Part shown: one piece after another, positions 26,164-34,300 of the stretch
Layout: each line of letters begins with the position of its first letter
Position numbering within the stretch: position 1 is the stretch's first letter
Program-made: the position numbers and the translations under genes
Assembly: GCA_039972875.1 (NCBI GenBank)
Contig: JBDWMA010000024.1
Location: 62,001 to 126,000 of the forward strand
Direction of reading: 5' to 3'
DNA: 64,000 bases
Origin: Pseudoruegeria sp039972875
Lineage (GTDB): Bacteria; Pseudomonadota; Alphaproteobacteria; Rhodobacterales; Rhodobacteraceae
Notes under the pieces: generated by a model
The model's database searches: none
What the model was told of the DNA's origin: nothing
Seen by the model: only the letters and a program-made list of their open reading frames with translations

Positions 26164-26784
26164 TTAATACTCGACACCGATCTGTGCTTTGACGCCAGAA
26201 CGAAACGGGTGTTTTACAAGCTCCATCTCGGTTACCAAATCGGCGATTTCAATCAGCTCTTCTTTGGCATTTCGACCGGTCAGAACGACATGAGTCATCT
26301 CTGGTTTTTCTTCTACCAAAAAGGTAACGACATCATTGACATCGATATAATCATACCGCAGCGCAATGTTGATTTCATCAAGTAAAACCATGGTATTAGA
26401 CGGGTCACGGATCAGGTCTTTGGCCTTTTCCCAAGCCGCCGCGGCCATTTCAATATCGCGGCTTTTATCCTGTGTTTCCCAAGTGAATCCTTCACCCATT
26501 GTGTGGAACTCGCAGATGTCGCCAAATTTATCGAGGATCAGGTTGCGTTCCCCGCACTCCATACCGCCTTTAATGAACTGAACCACGGCAGATTTCATAT
26601 CATGGGCGATACAGCGAAAAATCATCCCAAATGCAGCAGAACTTTTGCCCTTACCTTTGCCGGTATGAATCATGATCAGACCTTTTTTATCAGTCTTTGT
26701 GGCCATGATTTTATCGCGGGCGGCTTTTTTCTTGGCCATCTTCATCGCGTGACGTTCTAGGTCTTCTGGCTTGGCGTCGGTCAT
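26164..26784 (-). CDS. cobO: Cob(I)yrinic acid a,c-diamide adenosyltransferase
   Basis: A 206-residue CobA/CobO/BtuR-type adenosyltransferase that transfers the adenosyl group from ATP to Co(I) corrinoid. The P-loop TGKGKGKSS is at 41-49, followed by VVQFIKGG, and LLDEINIALRYDYID is the family's Walker-B-like region. A lysine-rich head (MKMAKKKAARDK) is usual in alphaproteobacteria. It is the last cob gene of the riboswitch-led operon, 36 bases after the GFA gene. Confidence 0.95.
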   Translation of the reverse strand: MTDAKPEDLERHAMKMAKKKAARDKIMATKTDKKGLIMIHTGKGKGKSSAAFGMIFRCIAHDMKSAVVQFIKGGMECGERNLILDKFGDICEFHTMGEGFTWETQDKSRDIEMAAAAWEKAKDLIRDPSNTMVLLDEINIALRYDYIDVNDVVTFLVEEKPEMTHVVLTGRNAKEELIEIADLVTEMELVKHPFRSGVKAQIGVEY

Positions 26785-26820
26785 TATCTATTCCTTTAAT
26801 TAAGAGGGGTGGCCTGAGAG

Positions 26821-27237
26821 TTATTGTGCATTGTTATCTGCATATCCCTCGTAGCGCGGCAATTCATTGGGGATCGTTGGCCACGGAAAACGCGCGGCAT
26901 GGTGGGCGTGAAATTTTGGGTCAAAGGTCTCGGGTGTGCTTAATGTCGCAGCATAAAAATGGGTTTCATCTTTATAGTGTTCTGCTTGAAACGCCATGAG
27001 TGTTTCGCATTTATCGCTAAACAGACGACGAACACCGGGGGAGGAACTGTACACAACCGGTTTGTCGCCACACCATTCAAATTGGGAGAACGGGACGCCC
27101 AGAAAGGTGGCCCTGGGGGCGGCGCAACTTCTGCGACAATCATCACAATGGCAGTGACAGGCCCATGTTTCAGAACCCGTGTAGGTCAAGCGCACAGCGC
27201 CGCATAAGCATTGTCCTGTGGTCCTATCTGCGTTCAT
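26821..27237 (-). CDS. GFA-family (glutathione-dependent formaldehyde-activating-like) zinc protein
   Basis: A 138-residue protein of the GFA fold, which binds zinc through cysteines. Cys10 and Cys12 (QCLCG) form the first pair, and Cys27, Cys29, Cys31 and Cys34 (WACHCHCDDC) follow. Most members have no proven glutathione/formaldehyde role. The start overlaps the cobN stop by four bases, so it is translated with the cobalamin operon. Why a GFA protein should be coupled to cobaltochelatase is not known; a thiol or metal-handling job is conceivable. Confidence 0.85.
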   Translation of the reverse strand: MNADRTTGQCLCGAVRLTYTGSETWACHCHCDDCRRSCAAPRATFLGVPFSQFEWCGDKPVVYSSSPGVRRLFSDKCETLMAFQAEHYKDETHFYAATLSTPETFDPKFHAHHAARFPWPTIPNELPRYEGYADNNAQ

Positions 27238-30200
27238 ACAAGGCTATCCAATAAGGCACGTGCGGAATTGGAGCGGGGTGTCCATAATCCGCGATCAATC
27301 GCCTCTTGCAATCTTTGGGCCATTTCCGCGAGCGCTGGGGCGTTATGTTCCGCAATAAAGCCACGGGTGTCATTGTCTTCTAGAAAGGCCGCATGAACCA
27401 GATCAAAATGATGTCCACGCACGGCTCCCGTTGTGGCGGCAAAAGCAAAGAGGTAGTCAACAGTAGCGGCCATTTCGAAGGCGCCTTTGTAACCATGCCG
27501 TTTGACCCCATCAATCCACTTCGGATTCACCACCCGAGACCGCACAACGCGTCCTATTTCATCCTCTAGAGTTCGAATGAGCGGGCGTTCGGGGCGGGAA
27601 TGGTCATTGTGATAGATCGGGCGATCTTGCCCTTGTAACGTGGATACGGCTGCGGCAGCGCCACCTTCAAATTGATAATAATCATCGGAATCGAGCAAAT
27701 CATGTTCACGATTGTCTTGGTTTTGCACGATGGCCTCTGCCTGACGGAGACGGTCTGAAAAAGCATCTTTAGCCTGTGTGCCTTCAGCACCTTTTCCATA
27801 GGCATAGCTGCCCCATTCCAGATAGGCCTCGGCGAGGTCGCCTTTGTCAGCCCACAATCGCTCGTCAATCATGGCCTGCAAACCGGCACCATAGGCACCG
27901 GGTTTAGAGCCAAAGACCCGAAATGTGCCGAGTCCCCCTTCGTTTACGGCGCGCGCCGCAGCGGGGTTCATATCAGCTGGTTCGTTAAGTGCCATAACGG
28001 CACGGGCGGCGCCATCCACCAATGCGATCAATTGCGGAAATGCGTCTCGGAAGAACCCAGATACGCGTAACGTGACATCCACGCGAGGGCGTCCAAGAAC
28101 AGTAAGAGGTAACACCTCAAATCCTGTGACACGTCGATTGGCGGAATCCCATGTGGGTTTGACACCCATAAGGGCCAGACATTGCGCAATATCATCCCCG
28201 CCCGTGCGCATATTGGCTGTTCCCCAAGCCGTAAGAAGCAGTGTGCGCGGCCAATCCCCATGGGTTTGCAGATGGGTCTCAATAAGCAGGTTTGCGGATT
28301 TCCATCCAAGCTTCCATGCGGTTGGTGTGGGGACGGCTCTGCTGTCGACGCTATAAAAATTGCGCCCGGTGGGAAGAACATCCAGACGTCCCCGCGTGGG
28401 CGCACCGGATGGTGCCGGGGCGACGAATTGCCCTTTTAGGGCGGTGAGGAGGCCCGCGCCCTCGTCTGGGCCACAGGATGTCACAATCGGGGAGACCGTC
28501 GTGTGTACGAAATCTAGGACCTCAGCGCTCTTTGGGCCCGGCGCTTTGCTTTCACCGTTGAGTAGCTGTTCCGCCAAGAGCTCCAATCGCTCAATGGTGT
28601 CACCACAACTGCGCCAAGTGTCGGCACTAAGCGCCGCAAGTACATCGGGTTTAGGCGTGGTCCAAGGTTCGGCCATATCAGCGCTTAACGGATCAAAGCC
28701 TAGAGCAAGGTCGTCTGCCAATGACGTAATCAGAGAGGCATCTTTGCCTTTCCCTTCATTGCGTGGCACACGTACCAATGCTTGTGTCAGATCGCGTGCC
28801 AGCCGGCCTTCTGGCGCTTGCCCAAAGACATGCAACCCATCGCGAATTTGAGCTTCTTTTAATTCGCAAAGATAGGCGTCCAGTTTTGCAAGGTCGCTGT
28901 CTTCATCCGTACCAGTTAATCCGACATCTGCATCCAGACCTGTGGCCGCTGTCATCGATAGGATTTCTTTGCGCAGGACCGTAATACGCCTAGGGTCCAC
29001 GCCCGCGGCTTCGTAATACTCATCCACCAATGCCTCAAGATCTTTGAGGGGGCCATAGGTTTCTGCGCGGGTAAGAGGTGGGGTTAAATGATCAATAATT
29101 ACGGCTTGCGCCCTTCGTTTGGCTTGTGTTCCTTCTCCGGGATCGTTGACGATAAACGGATAGATATGGGGCATGGGTCCAAGGACTGCCTCCGGCAGGC
29201 AATCAGAAGACAAAGCCAAGGCCTTACCTGGGAGCCATTCAAGATTTCCGTGTTTGCCCATATGTACAATTGCATTGGCTTCGTAGTCATGACGTAGCCA
29301 AAAATAGAATGCGAGATAGTTATGCGGAGGCACCAAATCAGGGGAGTGATAGGTGTCTGTTGGGTCAATGTGATAGCCACGGGCAGGCTGCAGACCAACG
29401 ACAGCATTGCCATAGCGCAGGATGGATAGGGCAAAATGGCCATCTTGTTCGGCGACGAAATAAGGATCGTCCTCGGGTGGACCCCAACGGGTTTCGATCT
29501 GATCGCGAAGCTCCCATGACAGGGTGTCATAAGCCGTGCGATAGGTTTTTAAGGACAAACGTTCACCGCCAGCGCGTTCAAACCGGTCCGTTAACCAATT
29601 GGTGGGGCCAGCCATCATAGCTTGCATCAGGGCAGCGGAATCCGATGGTTTATTGTGCACGGAATATCCCGCCGCCGAAAGCAGATTAAGCGCATGTACC
29701 GTGGAGGCTGGGGTGTCTAAACCCACGCCATTGGCAAGACGCCCATCTTTGTTTGGGTAATTGGCGAGGATCAACGCGACTTTGCGGTCCGCCGTAGGCG
29801 TATTTCGTAGTTTGGCCCAATTGGACGCCAGTTCGGCCACGAATTCCACCCGGTCACCGCGGGCTTTGTAGGTTGCGATCGCGCATTCTGTGGCCTCGTC
29901 AAAATAAGCTTCTCCTTTAAACGAAATTGCGCGCGATAGGATTCGTCCATCGACTTCGGGTAGGGCGACATTCATCGCAATATCGCGACCGGATAGACCC
30001 GTTAGACCTTTTTCCCATGTCTCTTCGTTGCTGGCTGACAAAACCACTTGAAAGACGGGGGCATTATTCGCAGAGGCAAGGGTTAATGGATTTTGGGGGC
30101 CGGTTTTATCCCCCTGATGGGGGGATCCCACTGCAAAGGATGTGGCATTCAGGATGACTTGAGGGCAGGTTTGGGAGAATAACTGATCCAGCGTCGCAAC

Positions 30201-30935
30201 AGAGATCGGATCCTTTAAAGAGGCGACAAACACAGGCAGCGGGTTTAGGCCTCTGCGCAACAAGGATTTGACCAACCTGTTGATCGGGTTCAGGCCTGCA
30301 CCCTGCACAAGAGCGCGATAAAATATGATGGGAACAGTTGGGGCGTTTTTGGTCCAATGCGGCTGAATGGAGGAGAGCTCGGCGATTCCTTCACCGGGCC
30401 AATACACGCCTGATTTTAGGAGCGGTGCGGCGGTCACGGGTTTTTCAGTCCCATCCAGCATGGCAGAGGCGTAGGCAATCAGGTTTGATGCATTTGCGGG
30501 GCCACCTTCGACAAAATACCCCCAGAGGGCATCATAGTCTTCGGCGGAAATGGTCGAGAGATCTCTCAGGGTTGCATCGGGCTTATCGTCACCGGGCAAG
30601 GCGGCAAAGGGGACACCTGCCTCCGCCAGTCTGGCTGCGTATTGTTCAAACCCATATTTCCAGTAGGCCGCTCCGCCTAATACGCGGGCGATGACCAGTC
30701 GCGACTGTGTTGCGCAATCATCAAGGTGCAGATCCACCGACATCGGGTGTTGCAAGTGCATCATATTGGCCAGACGCATTTTGGGTGGGTTTTGCATTTC
30801 TGCCCGCGCTTGAGATAACCCCGCCAATTCTGTGTCCGCAGCAGAGATGAATACGATATCAGCCGGGCTTTGCCCCAGATCGACAGGCTCATTTCCATCG
30901 TCGATCGAACCCGGAGTGGCGGCAAGGAGGTGCAT
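27234..30935 (-). CDS. cobN: Cobaltochelatase large subunit CobN
   Basis: A 1233-residue subunit that inserts cobalt into hydrogenobyrinic acid a,c-diamide in the oxygen-requiring (late-insertion) route, together with CobS and CobT. The conserved central stretch includes VPPHNYLAFYFWLR and AIVHMGKHGNLEWLPGK, with PFIVNDPGEGTQAKRR shortly after, all shared with magnesium chelatase H subunits. Length is normal for the family. It follows the GNAT gene by 53 bases and overlaps the GFA gene by four. cobS and cobT are not in this window, which is common since they are usually unlinked. Confidence 0.97.
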   Translation of the reverse strand: MHLLAATPGSIDDGNEPVDLGQSPADIVFISAADTELAGLSQARAEMQNPPKMRLANMMHLQHPMSVDLHLDDCATQSRLVIARVLGGAAYWKYGFEQYAARLAEAGVPFAALPGDDKPDATLRDLSTISAEDYDALWGYFVEGGPANASNLIAYASAMLDGTEKPVTAAPLLKSGVYWPGEGIAELSSIQPHWTKNAPTVPIIFYRALVQGAGLNPINRLVKSLLRRGLNPLPVFVASLKDPISVATLDQLFSQTCPQVILNATSFAVGSPHQGDKTGPQNPLTLASANNAPVFQVVLSASNEETWEKGLTGLSGRDIAMNVALPEVDGRILSRAISFKGEAYFDEATECAIATYKARGDRVEFVAELASNWAKLRNTPTADRKVALILANYPNKDGRLANGVGLDTPASTVHALNLLSAAGYSVHNKPSDSAALMQAMMAGPTNWLTDRFERAGGERLSLKTYRTAYDTLSWELRDQIETRWGPPEDDPYFVAEQDGHFALSILRYGNAVVGLQPARGYHIDPTDTYHSPDLVPPHNYLAFYFWLRHDYEANAIVHMGKHGNLEWLPGKALALSSDCLPEAVLGPMPHIYPFIVNDPGEGTQAKRRAQAVIIDHLTPPLTRAETYGPLKDLEALVDEYYEAAGVDPRRITVLRKEILSMTAATGLDADVGLTGTDEDSDLAKLDAYLCELKEAQIRDGLHVFGQAPEGRLARDLTQALVRVPRNEGKGKDASLITSLADDLALGFDPLSADMAEPWTTPKPDVLAALSADTWRSCGDTIERLELLAEQLLNGESKAPGPKSAEVLDFVHTTVSPIVTSCGPDEGAGLLTALKGQFVAPAPSGAPTRGRLDVLPTGRNFYSVDSRAVPTPTAWKLGWKSANLLIETHLQTHGDWPRTLLLTAWGTANMRTGGDDIAQCLALMGVKPTWDSANRRVTGFEVLPLTVLGRPRVDVTLRVSGFFRDAFPQLIALVDGAARAVMALNEPADMNPAAARAVNEGGLGTFRVFGSKPGAYGAGLQAMIDERLWADKGDLAEAYLEWGSYAYGKGAEGTQAKDAFSDRLRQAEAIVQNQDNREHDLLDSDDYYQFEGGAAAAVSTLQGQDRPIYHNDHSRPERPLIRTLEDEIGRVVRSRVVNPKWIDGVKRHGYKGAFEMAATVDYLFAFAATTGAVRGHHFDLVHAAFLEDNDTRGFIAEHNAPALAEMAQRLQEAIDRGLWTPRSNSARALLDSLV

Positions 30936-30988
30936 TGTCTTAAGCGCTTTCGCTGGTGGCCGGGGCGCATGCCCGCGGCAGAGGTGTT

Positions 30989-31456
30989 TTACAAACGAGT
31001 AGGAATTTCTTTTTCCATGAACAGGCTTGCGGGATGTTCTGGGTAATCGCCAAACGGGCCGCGCACGTAGTAGCCAAGCTTTCTGTAGAGGGCGCAGGCC
31101 GCAGCCAGCTCTTCGCCGGTTTCCAAACGCACGTGTTTGTGCCCCTTAGCGGCAGAGTTTGCTTCAAGATCTGCCATTAAGGCACGGGCGGTTCCCATGC
31201 CGCGCCCCTGTTTGGTCACGTAAAGGCGTTTGATTTCACCATAGGAGGCATAATCACAGAGAGCCACGCATCCGACTGGATTACCGTCTGCAGTTCTGGC
31301 CACAAAAAAGCTGATCTCAGGCTTGTCTAATTCACCTGCTGTCAAAGAGAAGCAATCTTCAGGGGGATAGGCCTCCCGCAGGGCAGCCTCTGATCCTTCG
31401 ATCAGGGTTGCGGCCTCTGCGGTGAGGGGGCTTTCGATTGCGATTGTGAGGCTCAT
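30989..31456 (-). CDS. GNAT-family N-acetyltransferase
   Basis: A 155-residue acetyltransferase. The acetyl-CoA loop is seen in RLYVTKQGRGMGTARALMADLE, followed by VRLETGEELAAACALYRKLGY, both typical of GNAT proteins. The substrate is not predictable. Its start overlaps the cobW stop by four bases and cobN follows, so it is embedded in the cobalamin operon. It may modify an amino compound, or it may simply ride along. Confidence 0.88.
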   Translation of the reverse strand: MSLTIAIESPLTAEAATLIEGSEAALREAYPPEDCFSLTAGELDKPEISFFVARTADGNPVGCVALCDYASYGEIKRLYVTKQGRGMGTARALMADLEANSAAKGHKHVRLETGEELAAACALYRKLGYYVRGPFGDYPEHPASLFMEKEIPTRL

Positions 31457-32520
31457 GCAGCCAAGGCTTTGTGGATCGCCACACGATCAAGGCCAGACTG
31501 GCCAATAACCACAAGGCGGGTTTCGCGGGGCTCGTCTTTGGTGATGGGACGGTCGAAATAAGTGTCCACACGTGGGCCGACAGCCTGAAGCGTCAAACGC
31601 ATTGGTTTGGATGTCACGGCCGCAAATCCCTTTAGGCGCAAAATGTCGTGGGCACGGATGACGTCGGCTACTTTATCTGCAAATGCCTTTGGGTCGCTGA
31701 TTTCGGGCAGTGTAACCACAAAGCTTTCGAAATCGTCGTGATCATGTGCGTGGTGATGGTGATCCCCATCCCCATGGTCGTCGTCATGGTGATGATGGTG
31801 GTGCACCTCATGGCGGGCAGATAAATCGTCCTCAGCGCCGATACCTTGTCCCAGGAGAACATCAACCGGCAGTGCGCCCATTGTGGATTTCACGACTTGT
31901 ACGCCGCCGCGGCTGTCTTTCTTCAATTGTCCTACGAGGGTGTTAGCTTCATTTGCGGAGAGCAGATCGGATTTGTTCACCACGATCATGTCGGCGCAGG
32001 CAACCTGATCGACGAAAAGTTCAGACAGAGGTGTTTCATGATCAAGGTTTTCGTCCAGCTTACGTTGGGCATCAACTGCTGCAACATTATGAGCAAAACG
32101 ACCTTCGGAGACTGCTTTGCCATCTACAACTGTAACGACCCCATCCACTGTGACCTTTGTTTTGATCTCGGGCCAATTAAAGGCACGCACCAGTGGTTGG
32201 GGCAGCGCAAGACCAGAGGTTTCAATCACAATGTGATCGGGTGCGTTTTCGCGGGCCAGCAGCTTTTCCATGGTTGGAATAAAATCATCAGCAACCGTAC
32301 AACAGATGCAGCCATTCGAAAGCTCCATCACATCATCTTCGGTGCAAGTTTCATCACCACACCCTTTGAGGATATCTCCGTCCACGCCGAGATCACCAAA
32401 TTCATTAATGATCAGCGCAATGCGTTTGCCTTCTGCATTTTGCAGCATGTGACGGATGAGGGTGGTTTTACCAGCACCGAGAAATCCAGTGACGACGGTT
32501 GCGGGGATCTTGGATTGCAT
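31453..32520 (-). CDS. cobW: Cobalt-delivery GTPase CobW with His-rich segment
   Basis: A 355-residue G3E GTPase. The Walker A GFLGAGKTT is at 12-20, the metal-binding CxCC motif GCICCT at 70-75 and guanine specificity NKSD at 182-185. A His/Asp-rich stretch lies at 237-262, between the GTPase and the C-terminal CobW_C domain. CobW is thought to deliver Co(II) to the chelatase encoded downstream (CobN). The start at 32520 (MQSKIP) follows tgcaggagcg. A hairpin with a T-run precedes it. Confidence 0.95.
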   Translation of the reverse strand: MQSKIPATVVTGFLGAGKTTLIRHMLQNAEGKRIALIINEFGDLGVDGDILKGCGDETCTEDDVMELSNGCICCTVADDFIPTMEKLLARENAPDHIVIETSGLALPQPLVRAFNWPEIKTKVTVDGVVTVVDGKAVSEGRFAHNVAAVDAQRKLDENLDHETPLSELFVDQVACADMIVVNKSDLLSANEANTLVGQLKKDSRGGVQVVKSTMGALPVDVLLGQGIGAEDDLSARHEVHHHHHHDDDHGDGDHHHHAHDHDDFESFVVTLPEISDPKAFADKVADVIRAHDILRLKGFAAVTSKPMRLTLQAVGPRVDTYFDRPITKDEPRETRLVVIGQSGLDRVAIHKALAA

Positions 32521-32542
32521 AGTGCGCTCCTGCAAAAGAATG

Positions 32543-32568
32543 AAAAAGGGCCGGTGTTGAAACACCGG
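32543..32568 (-). terminator. Hairpin with T-run between the CbiM-like gene and cobW
   Basis: On the minus strand, stem CCGGTGT / ACACCGG (32551-32568) is followed by CCC and five T residues (32543-32547). It may partially terminate transcription after the permease gene, giving less cobW-cobN-cobO message, or stabilise the upstream mRNA. Confidence 0.5.
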
Positions 32569-32638
32569 GGCGTTGGCCCCGGCGCAACGGGGCACGCCCG
32601 TGATTTGTTTGACGGCTGTGAAAGCCCTACGCCTCTGC

Positions 32639-33316
32639 TTAGGCGACTTTGTACAGGCGTGGGGTCACAAGACCTGAACCGGATAGACCGCGCATTGCTT
32701 TTGCCGCGGCCAGAACACCAAGGTCGGCGAGAGGTTCCACCAGAACTACCAAAATATACGCACCACCAAATGCCGCAACAGAGGCTACGTTTTCAGCCCC
32801 AAACCCTTGACCATAGAACGCCCAGAACGCAACCCACGCAACGACACCACCTTGATAGGCGGTGGATAGCGCAAGGGCCTGAGAATACTTTAGGTCAACA
32901 TAAGCTGTACTTGGTGCGATGATGCGATTTGCAAGAACCTGCAACCCAAAGAGCGGCACAAGCAATGTGGTCACGTTGATGCCGTATTGTGGCAGATCAA
33001 AGGGGGCAAACATCAAACCTTGCAGCAATAGACCCAGAGCCAGACCAAAGGCCGCAGGAGCGGCCCCGAGGATCAGAAATAGGGTGGACCCGAGGATAAA
33101 GTGTACCTCAGAGACGCCAACAGCGTAGTGAGGCAACAATTGGAAAAAGGTAAAAACAGCAGCCGTGGCGGCAACGCTGCGAAGCGCGAGAGAGGCGACG
33201 CTTGACTGTCGGACTGTGTCCACAGCCAACTTCACGCCATAGGTTACTGCGGCTGCGCCGGTGGCGTAGCTCAATAGGATTTTTGCACCGTCAACGATGC
33301 CGGGTTCTACATGCAT
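32639..33316 (-). CDS. CbiM-like energy-coupling-factor cobalt transport permease
   Basis: A 225-residue polytopic membrane protein (about six hydrophobic segments). The N-terminus MHVEPGIVDGAK resembles the MHIxxG start of CbiM, where the amino terminus and a histidine bind the metal. His31-like positions cannot be assigned with certainty. It is the first gene after a cobalamin riboswitch and precedes cobW, which strongly supports cobalt uptake. No cbiN, cbiQ or cbiO partner follows, so either these lie elsewhere or the protein works alone. A TAGGAG ribosome site lies 8 bases before the start. Confidence 0.75.
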   Translation of the reverse strand: MHVEPGIVDGAKILLSYATGAAAVTYGVKLAVDTVRQSSVASLALRSVAATAAVFTFFQLLPHYAVGVSEVHFILGSTLFLILGAAPAAFGLALGLLLQGLMFAPFDLPQYGINVTTLLVPLFGLQVLANRIIAPSTAYVDLKYSQALALSTAYQGGVVAWVAFWAFYGQGFGAENVASVAAFGGAYILVVLVEPLADLGVLAAAKAMRGLSGSGLVTPRLYKVA

Positions 33317-33330
33317 TCTGCATCTCCTAA

Positions 33331-33348
33331 GCCGTCACACCCGACGGC
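33331..33348 (-). promoter_or_regulatory. Hairpin abutting the Shine-Dalgarno of the CbiM-like gene
   Basis: A 6-bp stem, GCCGTC / GACGGC with a 6-base loop, lies between the riboswitch core and the AGGAG ribosome site (33324-33328), leaving only two bases before it. Likely part of the riboswitch expression platform acting on translation. Confidence 0.45.
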
Positions 33349-33360
33349 GGGTTTATGTTT

Positions 33361-33540
33361 GCAGGCTGGTCTCCTGGCTCGCGGGTCAAAGCACCTTCGT
33401 CACCTTCCCGAGGTTGGACCTCAGTGGTTAATCGACGGGTGCTCACCGCTTACAGTCGCGGGGGCGGCTTTGGCATTAGGCCCCGATTTGGGTCACCTGC
33501 ACCAACATTCCCATTTCATCTTAGGACGCTTCGCATCCAT
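33361..33540 (-). ncRNA. Cobalamin riboswitch
   Basis: On the minus strand the leader contains the defining elements in order: GGGAATGTTGGTGCAGG near the 5' end, the core GCCGCCCCCGCGACTGTAAG (33446-33468 region), CCACTG, TCGGGAAGG, and the B12 box GCCAGGAGACCAGCCTGC (33361-33378). These match the adenosylcobalamin riboswitch consensus closely. It ends 44 bases before the CbiM-like gene and should repress the cobalt transport / cobW-cobN-cobO operon when adenosylcobalamin is plentiful. The exact 5' boundary is approximate. Confidence 0.95.
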
Positions 33541-33734
33541 ATCAGAACCTGATGGCGCAGTTTTGTCGGTTGTATTGCGGCGGGTCAAGGCAGATTCCGT
33601 CATGTAAGGTTTGTTTTGCGGCCAATTTCGACGATAGTTTTTGAGGCGCGTTGCAATTCACGAGGTCGGCAATTCCACGCCAGATCTTCACAAAGTAATT
33701 TGCAGTGTCCGGAAAGAACTGTATCAGTCTGCGC

Positions 33735-34172
33735 ATGACGATAGAACCTATCCGCACCGCTCGCCCTGATGACGCTCTCCAATTGGTGGAGCTGTTTGTT
33801 GCCGCATATTCAGAATATATGTCCGAGATCAGCGATTTACCGGATATGACAGAAGGGTGGCCCGAAGCCATCGCAGGCGGCGATGTTTGGGTTGTTGGTA
33901 ATGACTCCCGTATTGACGGATGTCTGCTGTTGCAGGAATCTGACGACAGTCTAAAGATTGTAAACGTTGCAACGCGGCCAGAAAGCCGTGGGCAGGGGAT
34001 CGGTGGGCTATTAATGCGATTCGCTGAGGCCGAAGGGGCTCTGCGCGGGGTTGATCGTATGTGTCTGTCGACTCATGTTAAAATGCCGGGCAACGTCACT
34101 CTATACGAACATCTCGGGTGGACTGAGACAGAGCGAACAGGCAACAAAGTTCATATGGAAAAAGAACTTTAG
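33735..34172 (+). CDS. GNAT-family N-acetyltransferase
   Basis: A 145-residue acetyltransferase with the acetyl-CoA loop ATRPESRGQGIGGLLMRFAE (about 86-105) and a C-terminal LYEHLGWTETER. Substrate unknown. The start at 33735 gives MTIEPIRTARPDDA, the normal GNAT beginning. It is divergent from the riboswitch-led operon and upstream of smc, with no obvious partner. Confidence 0.85.
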   Translation: MTIEPIRTARPDDALQLVELFVAAYSEYMSEISDLPDMTEGWPEAIAGGDVWVVGNDSRIDGCLLLQESDDSLKIVNVATRPESRGQGIGGLLMRFAEAEGALRGVDRMCLSTHVKMPGNVTLYEHLGWTETERTGNKVHMEKEL

Positions 34173-34194
34173 ACCCAATTCCATTCGCATATCT

Positions 34195-34203
34195 TGTGGA
34201 TAA
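34195..34203 (-). promoter_or_regulatory. Perfect DnaA-box sequence upstream of smc
   Basis: TGTGGATAA on the plus strand is the complement of TTATCCACA, the consensus DnaA box. It lies 98 bases before the smc start. Only one copy is seen here, so it is not an origin. It may be a DnaA control site or chance. Confidence 0.35.
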
Positions 34204-34300
34204 CCTGATCATTCCTGCCACATCATGTGGGCTGGGATTGACTTGTCCGCGATTCCGCCAAAGACTTCTTACTCAATAGAATCAACGACAGGCCACGGCT

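Noticed and set aside
31846..32922. Long plus-strand open frame (358 codons) opposite cobW
   Set aside because: It is the complement of cobW and the CbiM-like gene; composition is rich in Cys, His, Arg and Phe without recognisable domains.
34195..34203. Replication origin
   Set aside because: Only one DnaA box, no AT-rich unwinding region, and no dnaA, dnaN or hemE-type neighbours.
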